Of a stretch of DNA of 64,000 nt, positions 1 to 17,900 are shown one piece after another. The translations under genes and the position numbers were made by a program. This DNA is from Leptasterias polaris (taxonomy: Eukaryota; Echinodermata; Asteroidea; Forcipulatida; Asteriidae). Where the stretch lies: positions 3,044,501-3,108,500 of the forward strand of contig JAZGTN010000017.1 of the NCBI GenBank assembly GCA_037783415.1, given 5' to 3'. Each line of letters starts with the position of its first letter. Position 1 is the stretch's first letter. Below the pieces are notes generated by a model. The model did no database searches, was not told the DNA's origin, and worked only from the letters and a program-made list of their open reading frames with translations.

Positions 1-38
1 AGCCAGAACTTGAATCCGGTGCACTAGACTGCTCGGCT
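1..38 (-). mobile_element. tRNA-derived SINE head, cut by the window edge
   Basis: On the minus strand this reads GCCGAGCAGTCTAGTGCACC followed by GGATTCAAGTTCTGGCT. That matches the A-box to anticodon-loop region of the SINEs at 27493, 28497 and 59697. It is an antisense copy in an ABCC intron; the remainder lies left of the window. Confidence 0.6.
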
Positions 39-193
39 ATATACACACCATGAAACTAGAAATGTGTCATTCACCATTTCACAACCAACTTAATATTTTT
101 ACATGATACTATATTATCGACCTCCCACAAAATCATTCTAGCATCCATTTTAGAAGATTGTTACTCTTTCCCTACATTTTAATGACATTAAAG

Positions 194-6798
<6,605 letters not shown>

Positions 6799-7226
6799 GA
6801 CAGGTGGAAGAAGTTGTGCCCAGTGGGGACCAGGATGAAGGGCAGAGTTGTGGGTCAAACTTCATCCCCTTCTCCAAGAAGGAACCAAAGTAACTGGGCC
6901 CAATTTCATGGCTCTTTGCTTAACCGCAGAATTCTACACTTACAGCCAATAGATTTGTTTGCTTTTATATAGGGCAATGTAAATGCAGAATTCTGCGCTT
7001 ACGGCCAGTGGATTTGTGTGCTTTTAGACAGGGCAACGTATTGCAGAATTCTGTAGTAAGGAGCGCCATGAAATTGGCCCCAAGTCGTCGACTCAGTGCT
7101 GCAAGGTCCTTACTTTCAATTTCATATTTTTATTATTATTCAAAAGGGCCTAGAAGGAGACAATCGGGAAAAGAATAAATAATTCATGATTCCTGACACA
7201 TGTCATGAATACTTTTGCCAAATAAA
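6799..7226 (+). promoter_or_regulatory. ABCC8/9-like 3' UTR with candidate poly(A) signals
   Basis: Follows the TAG stop. AATAAA hexamers are at 7174-7179 and 7221-7226. The UTR contains a MITE at 6897-7082. Which signal is used cannot be told from sequence. Confidence 0.5.
6897..7082. mobile_element. MITE, GGGCCC-ended family, with internal duplication
   Basis: Ends GGGCCCAATTTCATGGCTCT and AGCGCCATGAAATTGGCCCC form imperfect terminal inverted repeats. Inside, a segment of about 70 bp (TGCAGAATTCTG.GCTTACGGCCA) occurs twice. The element sits in the presumed ABCC 3' UTR. Confidence 0.7.
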
Positions 7227-7229
7227 TAC

Positions 7230-7668
7230 TTTGGGGAAGATATATTGACACCTCGCACCAACGTCACATGCGGCTACTCTGTCTGCCACGCTGGCTGTTT
7301 TGGAAGTCAAATTGTGCGTAAAAAGTATGGTGAGTGTGTGATTGTTGTGTTGCCTGGGATATTGGCTCCCAAAATGGCGCAACCAAGAATATTGAGATGA
7401 TGATGTTCGGTGAATTGAGCCAATAGGAAATGAAAATCAATTAGGCATATTTTTGACCATGTGAGGGCGTATCAATTCGTGTGATGCAAACGAACTGACT
7501 TTTCCCATTGGTGGTGTTTATTTTTATTTATTGGGCCATTATGATACAAAAAACAACATATAGGCAGTTTAATAAGATAGTTAAGTTGTGATTTTTGTGA
7601 TGCAAGAAAAGTCCCTGTTAAAAGCGACCTCATGCATTCAAAAATATAGCCAATTGATCAGGTGCTTT
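7230..7668. other. Intergenic, nothing recognised
   Basis: No coding exon or clear repeat family. A short stretch near 7452 (TTTTGACCATGTGAGGGCGT) resembles the ends of an inverted-repeat element at 47331-47537. Confidence 0.4.
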
Positions 7669-7903
7669 TTAAAGGGTGTGTACAACATTGGTAAGATTGA
7701 AAATATAAATGTTCACAGATTTGCACATAACTTACACTGTATAAATATGGTTATGGTGAAAAACTTCCCTTGAAATAGTTTTGCTTGAAATACTAGTTTT
7801 AGATGATGAGTAAAATAATCAGTCTTTATTGCGTGTGTATATATATATTTCATGTATATATATATTTCATGTATATATTGGGTCACATCAAGTGCAGATA
7901 CTG
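7669..7903. mobile_element. TTAA-ended MITE, family 2 (TTAAAGGGTGTGTACAAC), truncated
   Basis: Begins TTAAAGGGTGTGTACAACAT and shares AATGTTCACAGATTTGCACA, GATGAGTAAAATAATCAG and the end GGGTCACATCAAGTGCAGAT with copies at 13506, 43619 and 51132. A short run of TA repeats lies inside. The right end is cut by the next element. Confidence 0.65.
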
Positions 7904-8156
7904 AGCCCAATTATATGGCGCTACTTACAATAATCTAATAATCGGCGCTTACGGAAGCAGGAATTTTCGCGATTACGTCAAGCGTATTTCACGGGTTAGC
8001 AGGGAATTTTTGCTTGTGCGCTTGCGTAGTCCACGTTACTACGCAATCTACGCTTACACAGCTAGCACAGAAATTTGGCGCTCGCTCGGTTAGCGGAGAA
8101 TGGTGATCACGAGCGAATAATTCAGCGGTAAGCAGAGCCTTGAAATCGGGCCCTGG
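7904..8156. mobile_element. MITE, GGGCCC-ended family, GC-rich subtype
   Basis: Ends GAGCCCAATTATATGGCGCT and AGAGCCTTGAAATCGGGCCC are imperfect inverted repeats. The inside is rich in CG dinucleotides (TACGTCAAGCG, TAGTCCACGTTACTACG), unlike the flanks. Confidence 0.55.
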
Positions 8157-8247
8157 TCTTTGCATTTGCCAATGTTGTACATGTGCTTTAATATGTTAAT
8201 AAGAACTTTGTAGAATTGAAACGACGAAGTGTCACCCTTTTCTTTCA

Positions 8248-8270
8248 TATATATATATATATATATATAC
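8248..8270. repeat. (TA)n microsatellite
   Basis: About 11 uninterrupted AT dinucleotides. Confidence 0.9.
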
Positions 8271-8337
8271 TTATATTTTGTAGTAAATACTAACATTTCA
8301 ATTAAGCCTTGTGAATATCTTCATATCTACTACACCA

Positions 8338-8537
8338 GGGCCCCATTTCATAGAGCTACATGTGCTTAAGCAGCAAAACATTGCTTGAAAATGTTCTACT
8401 TAGCAAAAACATACAGGATACCAGTCACAGATTGCACATGTGACATGGTATTTTGGCTGGTAACCTTATTCTAGTAAGCATAATTTTGTTGTGCTTAGCT
8501 ACTTTTTATGCTGAAGCAGCTCTATGAAATTTGACGC
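8338..8537 (+). mobile_element. MITE, GGGCCC-ended family
   Basis: Ends GGGCCCCATTTCATAGAGCT and AGCTCTATGAAATTTG; inside are CAGGATACCAGTCACAGATT and TTTTGGCTGGTAACCTTATT. One of the clearest copies of the family. Confidence 0.75.
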
Positions 8538-8539
8538 TT

Positions 8540-9433
8540 GTGGTAGTCAGAGCATCTAATTTTCTTCCTCCATGGTCAGAGTGATGTTGTGGAGCACCAG
8601 GGTCAAATGCAAGACTTTTTGGGACACTAGGTGGCAGCAGACTTAACAGTTAAATTCCTCCATCTTGGAACTATGCGCATTCTTAGAACCAAGTTTACAA
8701 TGAAATTTTTCCTGGTATGTCTGCCCCCACCAAGCCATCCAAGTTCTCTTATTTAGATCAAGCTGTCTAGTAGAAATATTGTTGAAATTTTAGAACTTCG
8801 TACTGGAAGAGTAAAATACAACAGCATTTTTACACCATTTTGATGTAAGGCAAGAGAAAAATTGTTGTGTTTTTTTCCACTTTCGAAGTGGATTTCAAAA
8901 CTGAAATAATATTACCATAGAGGCTTAGAGCCCCTCTTTAAACTACAGCAGGACCGATATTTGGCAGAGGGTGTTCCCCCCAAAAAAAATTCCTCTAAAA
9001 TCCTCTAAATAATTCCTGAGATTCCCAGAACACAATGAAGACACAATAGGAGGAGGGCGACATGTTGAGCACGACATGCTTCAAACAAATGTGTTGTTGG
9101 ATTTAATAGTGGGCCCTGGATTAAAGTCTTTTGTGGTATAAGTGCCTTGGGTTCTATTAAAATTAATCCCTAGACTGAAATCACAGAACCATTTAATCCC
9201 TCCAGCAAGCAGAAAACAAGATCTAGTTGTACCAAATTGCCAGTGAATTTTGTGACATCCTTGTACTCATCAAGCATAAAGCTTGATTCATAACACACAA
9301 TCATTTTGAAAAGCAAGACTCTTTATTTTATTATTAATACCATACGAGAAGTTTCATTTGAAAAAAATATATATACTTTTGTAAGTCTTTGTAATTTTGT
9401 TTACATTTAAGGTATTATAGGTTCAGTTTCAGT
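8540..9433. other. Intergenic, nothing recognised
   Basis: No exon-like frame, no clear repeat family. Confidence 0.4.
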
Positions 9434-9696
9434 GTGTTGTGTAATGCACGTAAAAGAACCCAGTTCACTTATCGAAAAGAGGAAGTGTTCACCCCGGTGT
9501 TCCTGGTTTGATTGGCTGCATATTGAGCCACAGCACCTTGTAAACCATTACATGGTGCTATGTAAAGGAATAGGTATCATACTTCAAAACGTAGCTCCAC
9601 ATACCTTGCAGGAAAATAATGACTGTTGAAGCGCCTTGAGCGTCACTGAGTGACGTATATGAGCGCTATATAAGAAGCCACTATTATTAGTATTAG
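9434..9696 (+). mobile_element. tRNA-SINE, 3' half
   Basis: Begins inside the SINE body (TGTAATGCACGTAAAAGAAC, CCCAGTTCACTTATCGAAAA) and ends AAGCGCCTTGAGCGTCACTG, GAGCGCTATATAAGAAG and ATTATTAG repeats. It has the same body as 27493-27905. The 5' tRNA-like head is missing. Confidence 0.75.
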
Positions 9697-9699
9697 TAT

Positions 9700-10227
9700 T
9701 ACTATTATAATTCTGTTTATGGGGTGTGGTGGTTCGGAGAAGAACTGTTGATTAACTCTCAGAAGCTCGTACATATATTTATTTACATGGCATCTCTGCA
9801 AACCTCACTTGTATTCCCACCATGAAAATCCTATGTCTCACAGAAATGGATTTGTCTATGATTCAAAATATCCAACTATTATTACTCAATCACCTTGTGG
9901 CTTTGATGTCCAATAGAACCCTTGCATTATGACATCACAACTTTAAACAGCACACCCGCAGTAAGTTCAAAGCCTGGCCTATCATTGGCTGAGAGTTGTG
10001 CGTGGCGTGTTCACAAGTGTCCGTTGTTTAACCTCGGTGACGGAGGCCTATGCAAGGGATCTATGTACGGAATCACATCCAGCAAATAATGTGCAATGAC
10101 TACTCCTATTAGACAGATATTTATTAATGTTTGTGCCATGTTGGCCTACTGCCAGTTCTCGATTGGTTTTTTATTCGTTCATCAATGTTTATACGAACAT
10201 ATTCTGGAAATTGTTATACCCCTGGCA
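9700..10227. other. Intergenic; one short dispersed repeat
   Basis: At about 9995-10065 the words TTGTGCGTGGCGTGT and GGCCTATGCAAGGGATCTAT match the right arm of the palindromic element at 57650-57803. Nothing else recognised. Confidence 0.4.
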
Positions 10228-10238
10228 TATGCCAATTT

Positions 10239-10274
<36 letters not shown>

Positions 10275-10335
10275 CATTTATATAGCAATTAATACTGGCA
10301 TTTCTAAGTGCATTAACCTTAAATTACAAAGAGAT
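10228..10335 (-). mobile_element. SINE/LINE 3' tail fragment (antisense)
   Basis: (AAT)n followed by AAAACATTTATATAGCAATT is the reverse complement of the tail GCGCTATATAA...(ATT)n shared by the local SINEs and LINE. Confidence 0.5.
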
Positions 10336-12246
10336 GGGTCTTTGAGATTTGAATGAGTCAGTAGAGGTAGCTTGACGGATAATGAGAGGAGAAAATTGTC
10401 CCCAATACCGGTAGGTCTCGGCCTAGCATATCTTTATTTAGAAAAACTTTGAATTTAATGATCCAATGTTTTGTTTCCCTTTTATTTGATAAAAGTTGTG
10501 TTATTCTTTATAGGCCTATATAGGTATGTTTGTCTATTCGGAAGTAACAGTGGATTGCCAAATATGCCTTCTCTAATAGGCCTATGTGTTTTCTGTTTTG
10601 ATGAATATCAATATGGTTCGTTTGCAAAAATGTAGTTTGTTTACTAATTTCGTTTTCTTATTTTTCCAAATTTCACTCTTCATGGAAAATGCAATGATAG
10701 GCCTTGCAGTTGCAATTTTTGAGTGTTGATAGCCGCTTTTGTCTCCTTAAGCTAGGGCATAACTAAGCCTGAAGAAGCAAACTGGATGAGATTTTTATTT
10801 ATTTCTGTTGTTTTGAAAAACAGCCACAATTTCATGTTATCTGTCTGTTCAGTTGAAACTGTCTTTCAATTTCATTTTGAGGCATGTGAATTTATAGCAT
10901 ACTCAAAACTTAAGGTGTTCTTTTTGTTGCCGTGTATAGGCTCGGCATTCGAGTCCCAACTAGAGATTTCTACGAACTGCGACTAATTCGAAGGCTGCTT
11001 CGTGTGGATTTATTGAACTGAAGGGTTCTCATAATATGACGCAAGAGAGCAATATTGCTAACACAAATTGAATTTGAATAGTATTTTGAGGAGCTTTTGA
11101 TTTCCCGCGATCTGAGGATATTAAACGTGACGATCGGCCGCTTATTTTGCCGAAAATGATCGGGAACAAACGATCTCGATTAGCACTGCTCTAATTAATC
11201 TTGGACAGTTGAGACCGACAGGGTTTAGTGACAGTAGGCTATATCATTCATTGCATGGGGATGATGAACCACGTATGATAAGCTATGTATTCATGACAAT
11301 GCGACCGGATAGGCCTTTTGCACTTATGTTTGCCAATGGAAAGCTTTATCAGACTTAAAGTTTGGTTTAAACCTTTTATTGAAATATGCTCCCTGCCCCC
11401 GGTTACGCAAATTAATGGTATTGGAGAAGGTCACTCATAATTTTAAAGTCATTGCCCATAAACAAAGAATAAAACAAAAAAAGACATTTAACAAATCATG
11501 TGCGCTTCGATGATTCTTAATTTGATTTCATCAACTGTAAACCAGGTATAGGCCTAATAGAAAATTCAACCGAATACTTTTTGGTCTCGAATGTCCATAA
11601 TCGGACAATCAAAAATAATCAACTGGATGTTTTTGAAACCAAAATCTAGAGATTTTTCTGAACATTATGCAGTCTGTTGAGAAACTGGTCAGTGAATCAG
11701 CAGATAAGGCCTATAGTATTAGTTTGCATTAACCAGCTCTTACACTATGCAACTGCAACTACTTGTATTAAAATGTGACTCCATTGCTTTTACTTTTACA
11801 GAAAAGAAGACCAACAAAATCACATCCTAAAACAGTTACAGAAACGTACAGGGCCAGGGGCCTAGTTTAGAGGCATACACCTTCAACATTGGCCCAACAT
11901 ATAAATGTAATTACACCAACCATCCCAATTCGTTAGTGCTGTTGACAGGAAAAGTGACAACCCTTGCGTGCATTGCTTCCTGAAAACAAGGAAATTTAAT
12001 TCCCCCAATATATCCGGATCAGATGAAATATCAGGGCGTGTAATTTTACACCATGCTAAAAGAAATAGAGCGCCGGAAAAGCATTTTTCCCTATAACTGT
12101 GTATACCATGCACGTGTGGCGAAATGACTTTTGACAAAATGCATTATCGAGAAATGTCACTATAATATATACAACATAACGATGCTATAGGTTCAATTTT
12201 TAGACTCGAGAAGTTTATAATAATATGCCCCTAAATAAATTTTCTT
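10336..12246. other. Intergenic, rich in the palindrome AGGCCT
   Basis: No coding exon recognised. Frequent TAGGCCTA-type words (about 10512, 10579, 10700, 11318, 11549, 11706). Part of the AGGCCT-rich domain described in the findings. Confidence 0.4.
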
Positions 12247-12622
12247 TTAAAGGCACTGAACATGTTTGGTAATTATCAAAGACCGGTATTCTCACTCGGT
12301 GTATCCCAACATATGCATAAAATAACAAACCTGTGAAAATTTGGGCTGAATCGGTCATCGAAGTTGCAAGAAAATAAAGAAAGAAAAAACACCCTTGTTG
12401 CACAATTTTGTGTGCTTTCAGATGCTAATAAAAGGCTTCATGCATGAAGTCTTTTATTATTTTAGTGAGAAGTTACCTCTTTCTCAAAAACTACGATACT
12501 TCAGAGGGAGTGGTTTCTCACAATGTTTTATACTATCAACAGCTCTCCGTTGCTGGTTACCAAGTAAGTTTTTATGCTAATATATATTTTGAGTAATTAC
12601 CAAACGTGTTCAGTGCCTTTAA
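12247..12622 (+). mobile_element. TTAA-ended MITE, family 1 (complete copy A)
   Basis: Ends TTAAAGGCACTGAACATGTT and AACGTGTTCAGTGCCTTTAA are inverted repeats bounded by TTAA on both sides, as for Kolobok- or piggyBac-type target duplications. It contains a central hairpin, AAAAGGCTTCATGCATGAAG with TCTTTTATT. Copies: 33419-34420 (opposite orientation, interrupted) and 40215-40592. No transposase frame, so non-autonomous. Confidence 0.88.
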
Positions 12623-12632
12623 GGTATTGCAT

Positions 12633-12650
12633 GGGGGGGGGGGGGGGGGG
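12633..12650. repeat. G18 homopolymer
   Basis: Eighteen consecutive G, directly behind MITE copy A. Confidence 0.95.
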
Positions 12651-13505
12651 CCGTCAATGATAAGAGGTATGTTTGAATGGGATCCTGACAATCATCACGG
12701 CCTACAAACAAAGTTGCATGCATTTTGTGCATTGTTCATGGCATGTGCAGAAGTTGTTGAATGTGAAACAGCACCATCTGTCAAACTTGTCCGAAAGAAG
12801 AAAAAAAATTCCCATGCCGATATCATCTCAACTGAAACAAAATCAAAGCGCTTTGAAAGCGGGACTATCGCCCTAATCCCTTATAAAGTTTTAATTTCTG
12901 AATTGTTATGGTTAATACAAATGTTTGAGGAAAAGTATTGTATTTTGGACGAGTATAATTTCGATCAAGGATATCGTCTGATGTTTGTTTATATAGCCGT
13001 CATAAACAGTCCACGCTTCCAAAAAAACCACAAACAACAAAGTTCGGTAATATCACGGGTGTCACGGTAAACACCAACGGATCATCTCGCATTTTTCCAG
13101 TTTAAAGAACCGGTAGTAATATTTATTTCCTCATTAACATCTGTGTAATATGCATTACTTAATGCGGAGGCATCTGAAAAAGCTGGGCTTTTCAAGGAAC
13201 AGGCTGAGGTTTACAAAGTACTATTAACAAAAAACAACTAAATAAACAAAAAGGTGACTCAACAATGTGGATAGGAATGGGACGGTGCATTATGAAAAGC
13301 GTTTGAAATGATAAACGGTGATTTTTGTGCAATCATTAATCGCTAATAACTCGTCTTTTATAGCTTTTTTTCATACGCCTTATTTCTCTGGAGCTGACAT
13401 AGGATCTTCGATAATCAGTGAGCTTTCACTATAGAATTCTATAACGCTGCTACCAATTGAATACCTTTAAAACGGATCAACCACGATAACTCATCACGCC
13501 TGATG
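12651..13505. other. Intergenic, nothing recognised
   Basis: An open frame crosses the MITE end and the G run but resembles no known protein. Confidence 0.4.
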
Positions 13506-13855
13506 TCTCTAACAACATTGGTAATTGCCAAAGCCCTGTATCCAGACTTGATGTGACCCAACATATGAAATTACAAACCTGTGAAAGTTTAAGCTCAATT
13601 GGTCTTCGGAGTCATGAGAAAACAGTGAAAAAAACCATTATGATATGTTTTTACTTTTTTCAAACATCGGATTTTATATCCTGCAGGATATAAAGACTAT
13701 TGTTTTACTCATTTCCTAAAAACTATTGCATTTCAGGCAAAACTATTTCAAGGGAAGTATTCCACCATGACCATCTTTATACCATGTAAGTTATGTGCAA
13801 ATCTGTGAACACTTGTATTTTCAGTTTGACCAATAATGTTGTACACACCCTTTAA
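13506..13855 (-). mobile_element. TTAA-ended MITE, family 2 (antisense copy)
   Basis: Ends TTGTACACACCCTTTAA on the right; inside are GTGACCCAACATATGAAATT, AACCTGTGAAAGTTTAAGCT, GTAAGTTATGTGCAAATCTG. This is the reverse complement of the copies at 7669, 43619 and 51132. Confidence 0.75.
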
Positions 13856-14344
13856 TTGATGGAAATGTTTACTGACGTCACAACTCTCATCCTCCCGTTT
13901 TGGTTTCCATCAGTGCTTTAACAGGAAGAGTTGGATTCCACGCGTAAAGGACGCCGTAAGGTCATGCTCATTAAAGGCGCATATTCTGACTATGAAACTC
14001 CCTTCACATATTTACCTTTTGGTCATACGGTATATTTGTTTCCTCATCATACCTCTCCACATTAGTTTTTACTATGTTCCTTACAGTTTGGGTGATGTAA
14101 CTTTCGGTAGTATCTGTTGGAGTGAAATATATAATGATAACAACAAAGAGTCGTTGAGGTAAAGATAGGCCTATGATTTGAAAATGGCGGAACTTCTCTA
14201 AAGAGAGGCTACCAAAAGATGATTTGTTGTTTGCTAAAGTCCCAATAATTTGTACTCTAAAAAGAAATAGTATACATTTAAACACTTCGCATGCATAACA
14301 AAAACCTAAACCCCGATTTTGCATTAGGCCTAAACAAAAATAAA

Positions 14345-14884
14345 TAAATAGACGGCCTTAATTACTTGAAATACTAAATTGTACATCCTTTCAGTGGGGG
14401 CACTATGGAGTTCTAAAAGCGGAAGGAATTCAGTTACCCGGAAATTTGCGGTGAACTTGGCCTGAACAAAAAAATCAGAACTACAAAGTCACACATCTTT
14501 AAAAGTCATTCAGACTGCAAGAAATTCCTCGGACGTTGATGTTCAGTGCGTGTATATGGATTAACAGCCGGTTTGGTAGTCTGGGCGTTGTATATGAGCC
14601 GAGTTAAGAACAGTTCAGCTTGCAGCTACTGCTTTGCGTGTGTGCGTTGTAATTTGTATACAAAGTCATGCTCATCAATACAGTTATAACCTATTGAACG
14701 GTACACACGCTGCATACAACTGTTAAGCCTTATCTGCGTTGTACACAGAGGTCACACGAAACTGGAGAGGACAGGCAGAGAAGAGATTCTGTAATTAAAA
14801 GTGAAAGTTGGGAAATACGGTTGAAGTTTCATTTGGAAGGTTAAGTGATTTCTAATTAAGGATAGGAATCAGTCAGTGACAGGA
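14345..14884 (+). promoter_or_regulatory. Putative promoter/5' UTR of TES first exon 1a
   Basis: Non-coding stretch upstream of the ATG at 14885. An in-frame TGA at 14846-14848 shows the ATG is the first possible start in its frame. No TATA box or single start site can be assigned. Confidence 0.4.
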
Positions 14885-14926
14885 ATGGCCGCGGAGAAGA
14901 AGGAGATTCAGAGCGAGGATCGACAG
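14885..14926 (+). CDS. TES: TES alternative first exon 1a
   Basis: ATG GCC GCG... encodes [14 protein letters not shown] and ends at donor CAG|GTATGT in phase 0, fitting exon 2 (VVLGHEIG). The in-frame TGA at 14846 closes the frame upstream. It gives a short, charged N-terminus. Confidence 0.7.
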
Positions 14927-17900
14927 GTATGTTAGGAATTAAATATAAAATGTTTTTTTAAATATTGATAAATTGCGTTTATGGTTTAAGCTTATCGACA
15001 AATCCAATTAGAGGGCCTATTTTGTGTGCGAATTAACTCCTTGTATTGCAAATTTAGAACAGTGATTATCTCGGTACGTCGTTTTCGATTATAAAATGGT
15101 TTTCATTTAATTAGGTAAACGGGGACAAGAAGAAAAACAGACTCTTTATTCAAACAAAATCTGTGATTGAAACAGTCTGAGTAGCCTATATTTTATTTTG
15201 CTGGATTTGGCAATATATAGTTAACTTATTTCTACTTGCCATTTCTCCCTTTTAAAAAATACCACCAGATTTATGTAATCCTTTGATATAAAGACATAAA
15301 TAAATAATATTATGAAATATAAAAATATCGATGTAAAATAAAATATGTCGACGTCAAATGATTTATTGTCTTCACTTTAAGTCTCTATTACACCTTACAC
15401 AAAAGGCACTATGCTAAATGTATTTTTTTAATTTTTGTATTTATTTATTTTACTATTTTTATTTTACACGCTGTGGTGCATAAAATAGTTTTCTTAGGCC
15501 GGGGTCTACAGAAAGACACCTTTCCCAAACCTGGTATAGGGATTGGGATGGGAGGACAATAATTCACACGTTAGGAAAAGATAAAAATAAAGTGGCAACC
15601 CCACGTATTCGGTCGGTTTGTTTTGTGCCCAATTTCATAGAGCTGCTAAGCACAACAAATAGCTAAGCACATAATGCTTATAAAATTATACGGTAACCAA
15701 CCAAAATACAATGACACTTGTACAATTTGTGACTGGTTTCTTGCTCGTTTTTGCTGGGCAGAAAAATTGCTTTATAAGAAACTCCATGAAATTGGCCCGT
15801 GTACACGATAGGCCTATAACTACACTTCTGAAATACGCAAATAAGGCCTATATGACAAATCTTTCCAGTGATTCACTGTCCAGTTATGTCTCAAAAATAT
15901 TTGTAACAGTATAAATCTGGTAAACAGATATTCACTGCATTGCATCTTACGCAGCATGATGATGCAGCCCACTCAGAGTGCCGTCAAAATGTGCCGAACA
16001 GCTGGCGTCAAAGACTTCCCGTATCAAATAGATTTTATCTTGGATCTTGGCTCAATTTCATAAAGCTGCACAACTTTTAGCATGTAAACACATTGTCCTT
16101 AATTTTGGTCGTAACAACCGAAATCAGCTGTTTCGATTTATCAATAGGTTTTCAGACACAATTTTCTCGAATATGACTTCATTTGAGGGGGCACAGAGAA
16201 GACGGTTCTGGTATGACATAATCAGTAAGCTTTCAGAGTAAAATTAAACAATGATATTTTGTGTTCTTACATACAACGCCTTTAGTCAGAAAAATATTGC
16301 CCGAATAGCAAATTTCTTTGCGGTATGAAGCGTTTCCGCTGAGCAAATTGTTTTGATGTTTTGCAAAATAATTGTGCTTACCATCTACTTTATGCAGGGC
16401 TTAGGCCTAATTTCATAAATCAGAAAATGCATGCTTTGTATAAATTTTCCTTGCATATCTAGAATTAACAGGGGGTCATCGAGGAGCGTTTTAACTTACA
16501 TCGAGTGTATAGTAACAAAATAATCATCATCGAAGCAAAAACACTTCCTGGTTGATTGTGAATAAGTTGAAAGTATATATAATACTATAATGGATCACAC
16601 GTTCACTTTTGGTCAGTTATCAGAAGTGTTAAAAGGGCGGCTGTATAAGGTTTTCATTATTAGTGATTACACCCGTTTATGGCAGATATAAGGCCTAAAA
16701 ATATTATTCTAAATACATAAATACATAATATCCATTTGAAATTGCCCGGGTCAAGACATAAAGTTTAAAAAACTGTCAATATAGATGTGTCAGACCCATG
16801 ATAAAACCGCTACTATCAAGTTATAGAACTATCACTAAAATTTGTGTTTATATTGAGAGTGTACAAGTAAAAAATGCACTGCTTCGCGGGGCTTTTTGTG
16901 CCCAACGTGAAAACAATGCTTAATGTATGAACCCTTGACGTCAATGGTAATAGTATAGCTACAATAGGGTTTGAGTCAGATATACACCGTGTAAGGACAG
17001 CACGCCGTGATACCTGTAACATTTCCCCAAAAGTCTAAAATCACACACTTCAAAATTGTTATAAACTTATGTAGAGTTACGATGCTCTGATGAAAAGTTT
17101 AATAAAAAAAATGCTGTTATTCAGAAAAGTGTAGCCCGAAAATAGATTTCCCTTTTTCGGGATCTAACCCGTGTGTTCCTGGGAATGAAATTTAGCTCCG
17201 AAATTGTTCCCAATTACGCTGTTGAATAAGCTGAAAATATTGCGTAGTAAATATCTGGTAAGCAAAAATAAGCAGGATACCTGTCACAAGTGTTACGTTT
17301 GATGTAGTAATTTGGCTGGTAACCTTATTCCGGTAAGCATAATGTTGTTGCGCTTGAGCAGCTGTATACAATTGGGCCCATGCAAACCCAATATGTTTTT
17401 TTAAAACTCCAATTCTTTATTCTCTTGTGCAATTAAAGCATCAAATAATAAAAATAAAAATAATAGATAGAAATATACCATTCTGCCACTTCACTTTGGA
17501 ACTGCCTGCCAACTGAAATTTCCTCGTCCACATCCATTGCTTCCTTCAAGACCCTCTTGAAGACCCACTTGTTTTTTTAAATGATTGTACAACCTTCCAG
17601 GTTTTGGTTACTGTGTGGTTTAAGTTTAAGTTTACTCAAATTGTAATTTGTTTTGCTTCTGCTACTGGCTGGTCCAGGTTTTGGGGATGTTTTTTTAAAA
17701 AGACTTTTTAGTATTTTTTTTACAATTGTATTGTTGTTTTAGAATTTCTTAGATTTGTTGGTTATTTAATTACTTAGATAAAGTGTTTGTTGGCCTTACC
17801 TTTTAAAATTGTTTCTCTGTGGAGCGCCTTGAGCGTCTTTTAGGCGGACTTTGGCGCTATATAAGTTTTCGTTATTATTATTATTATTAAATAATAAAAA

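Noticed and set aside
12606..13070. 154-codon frame with a Gly run
   Set aside because: Starts in a MITE end, crosses a G18 run and matches nothing known.
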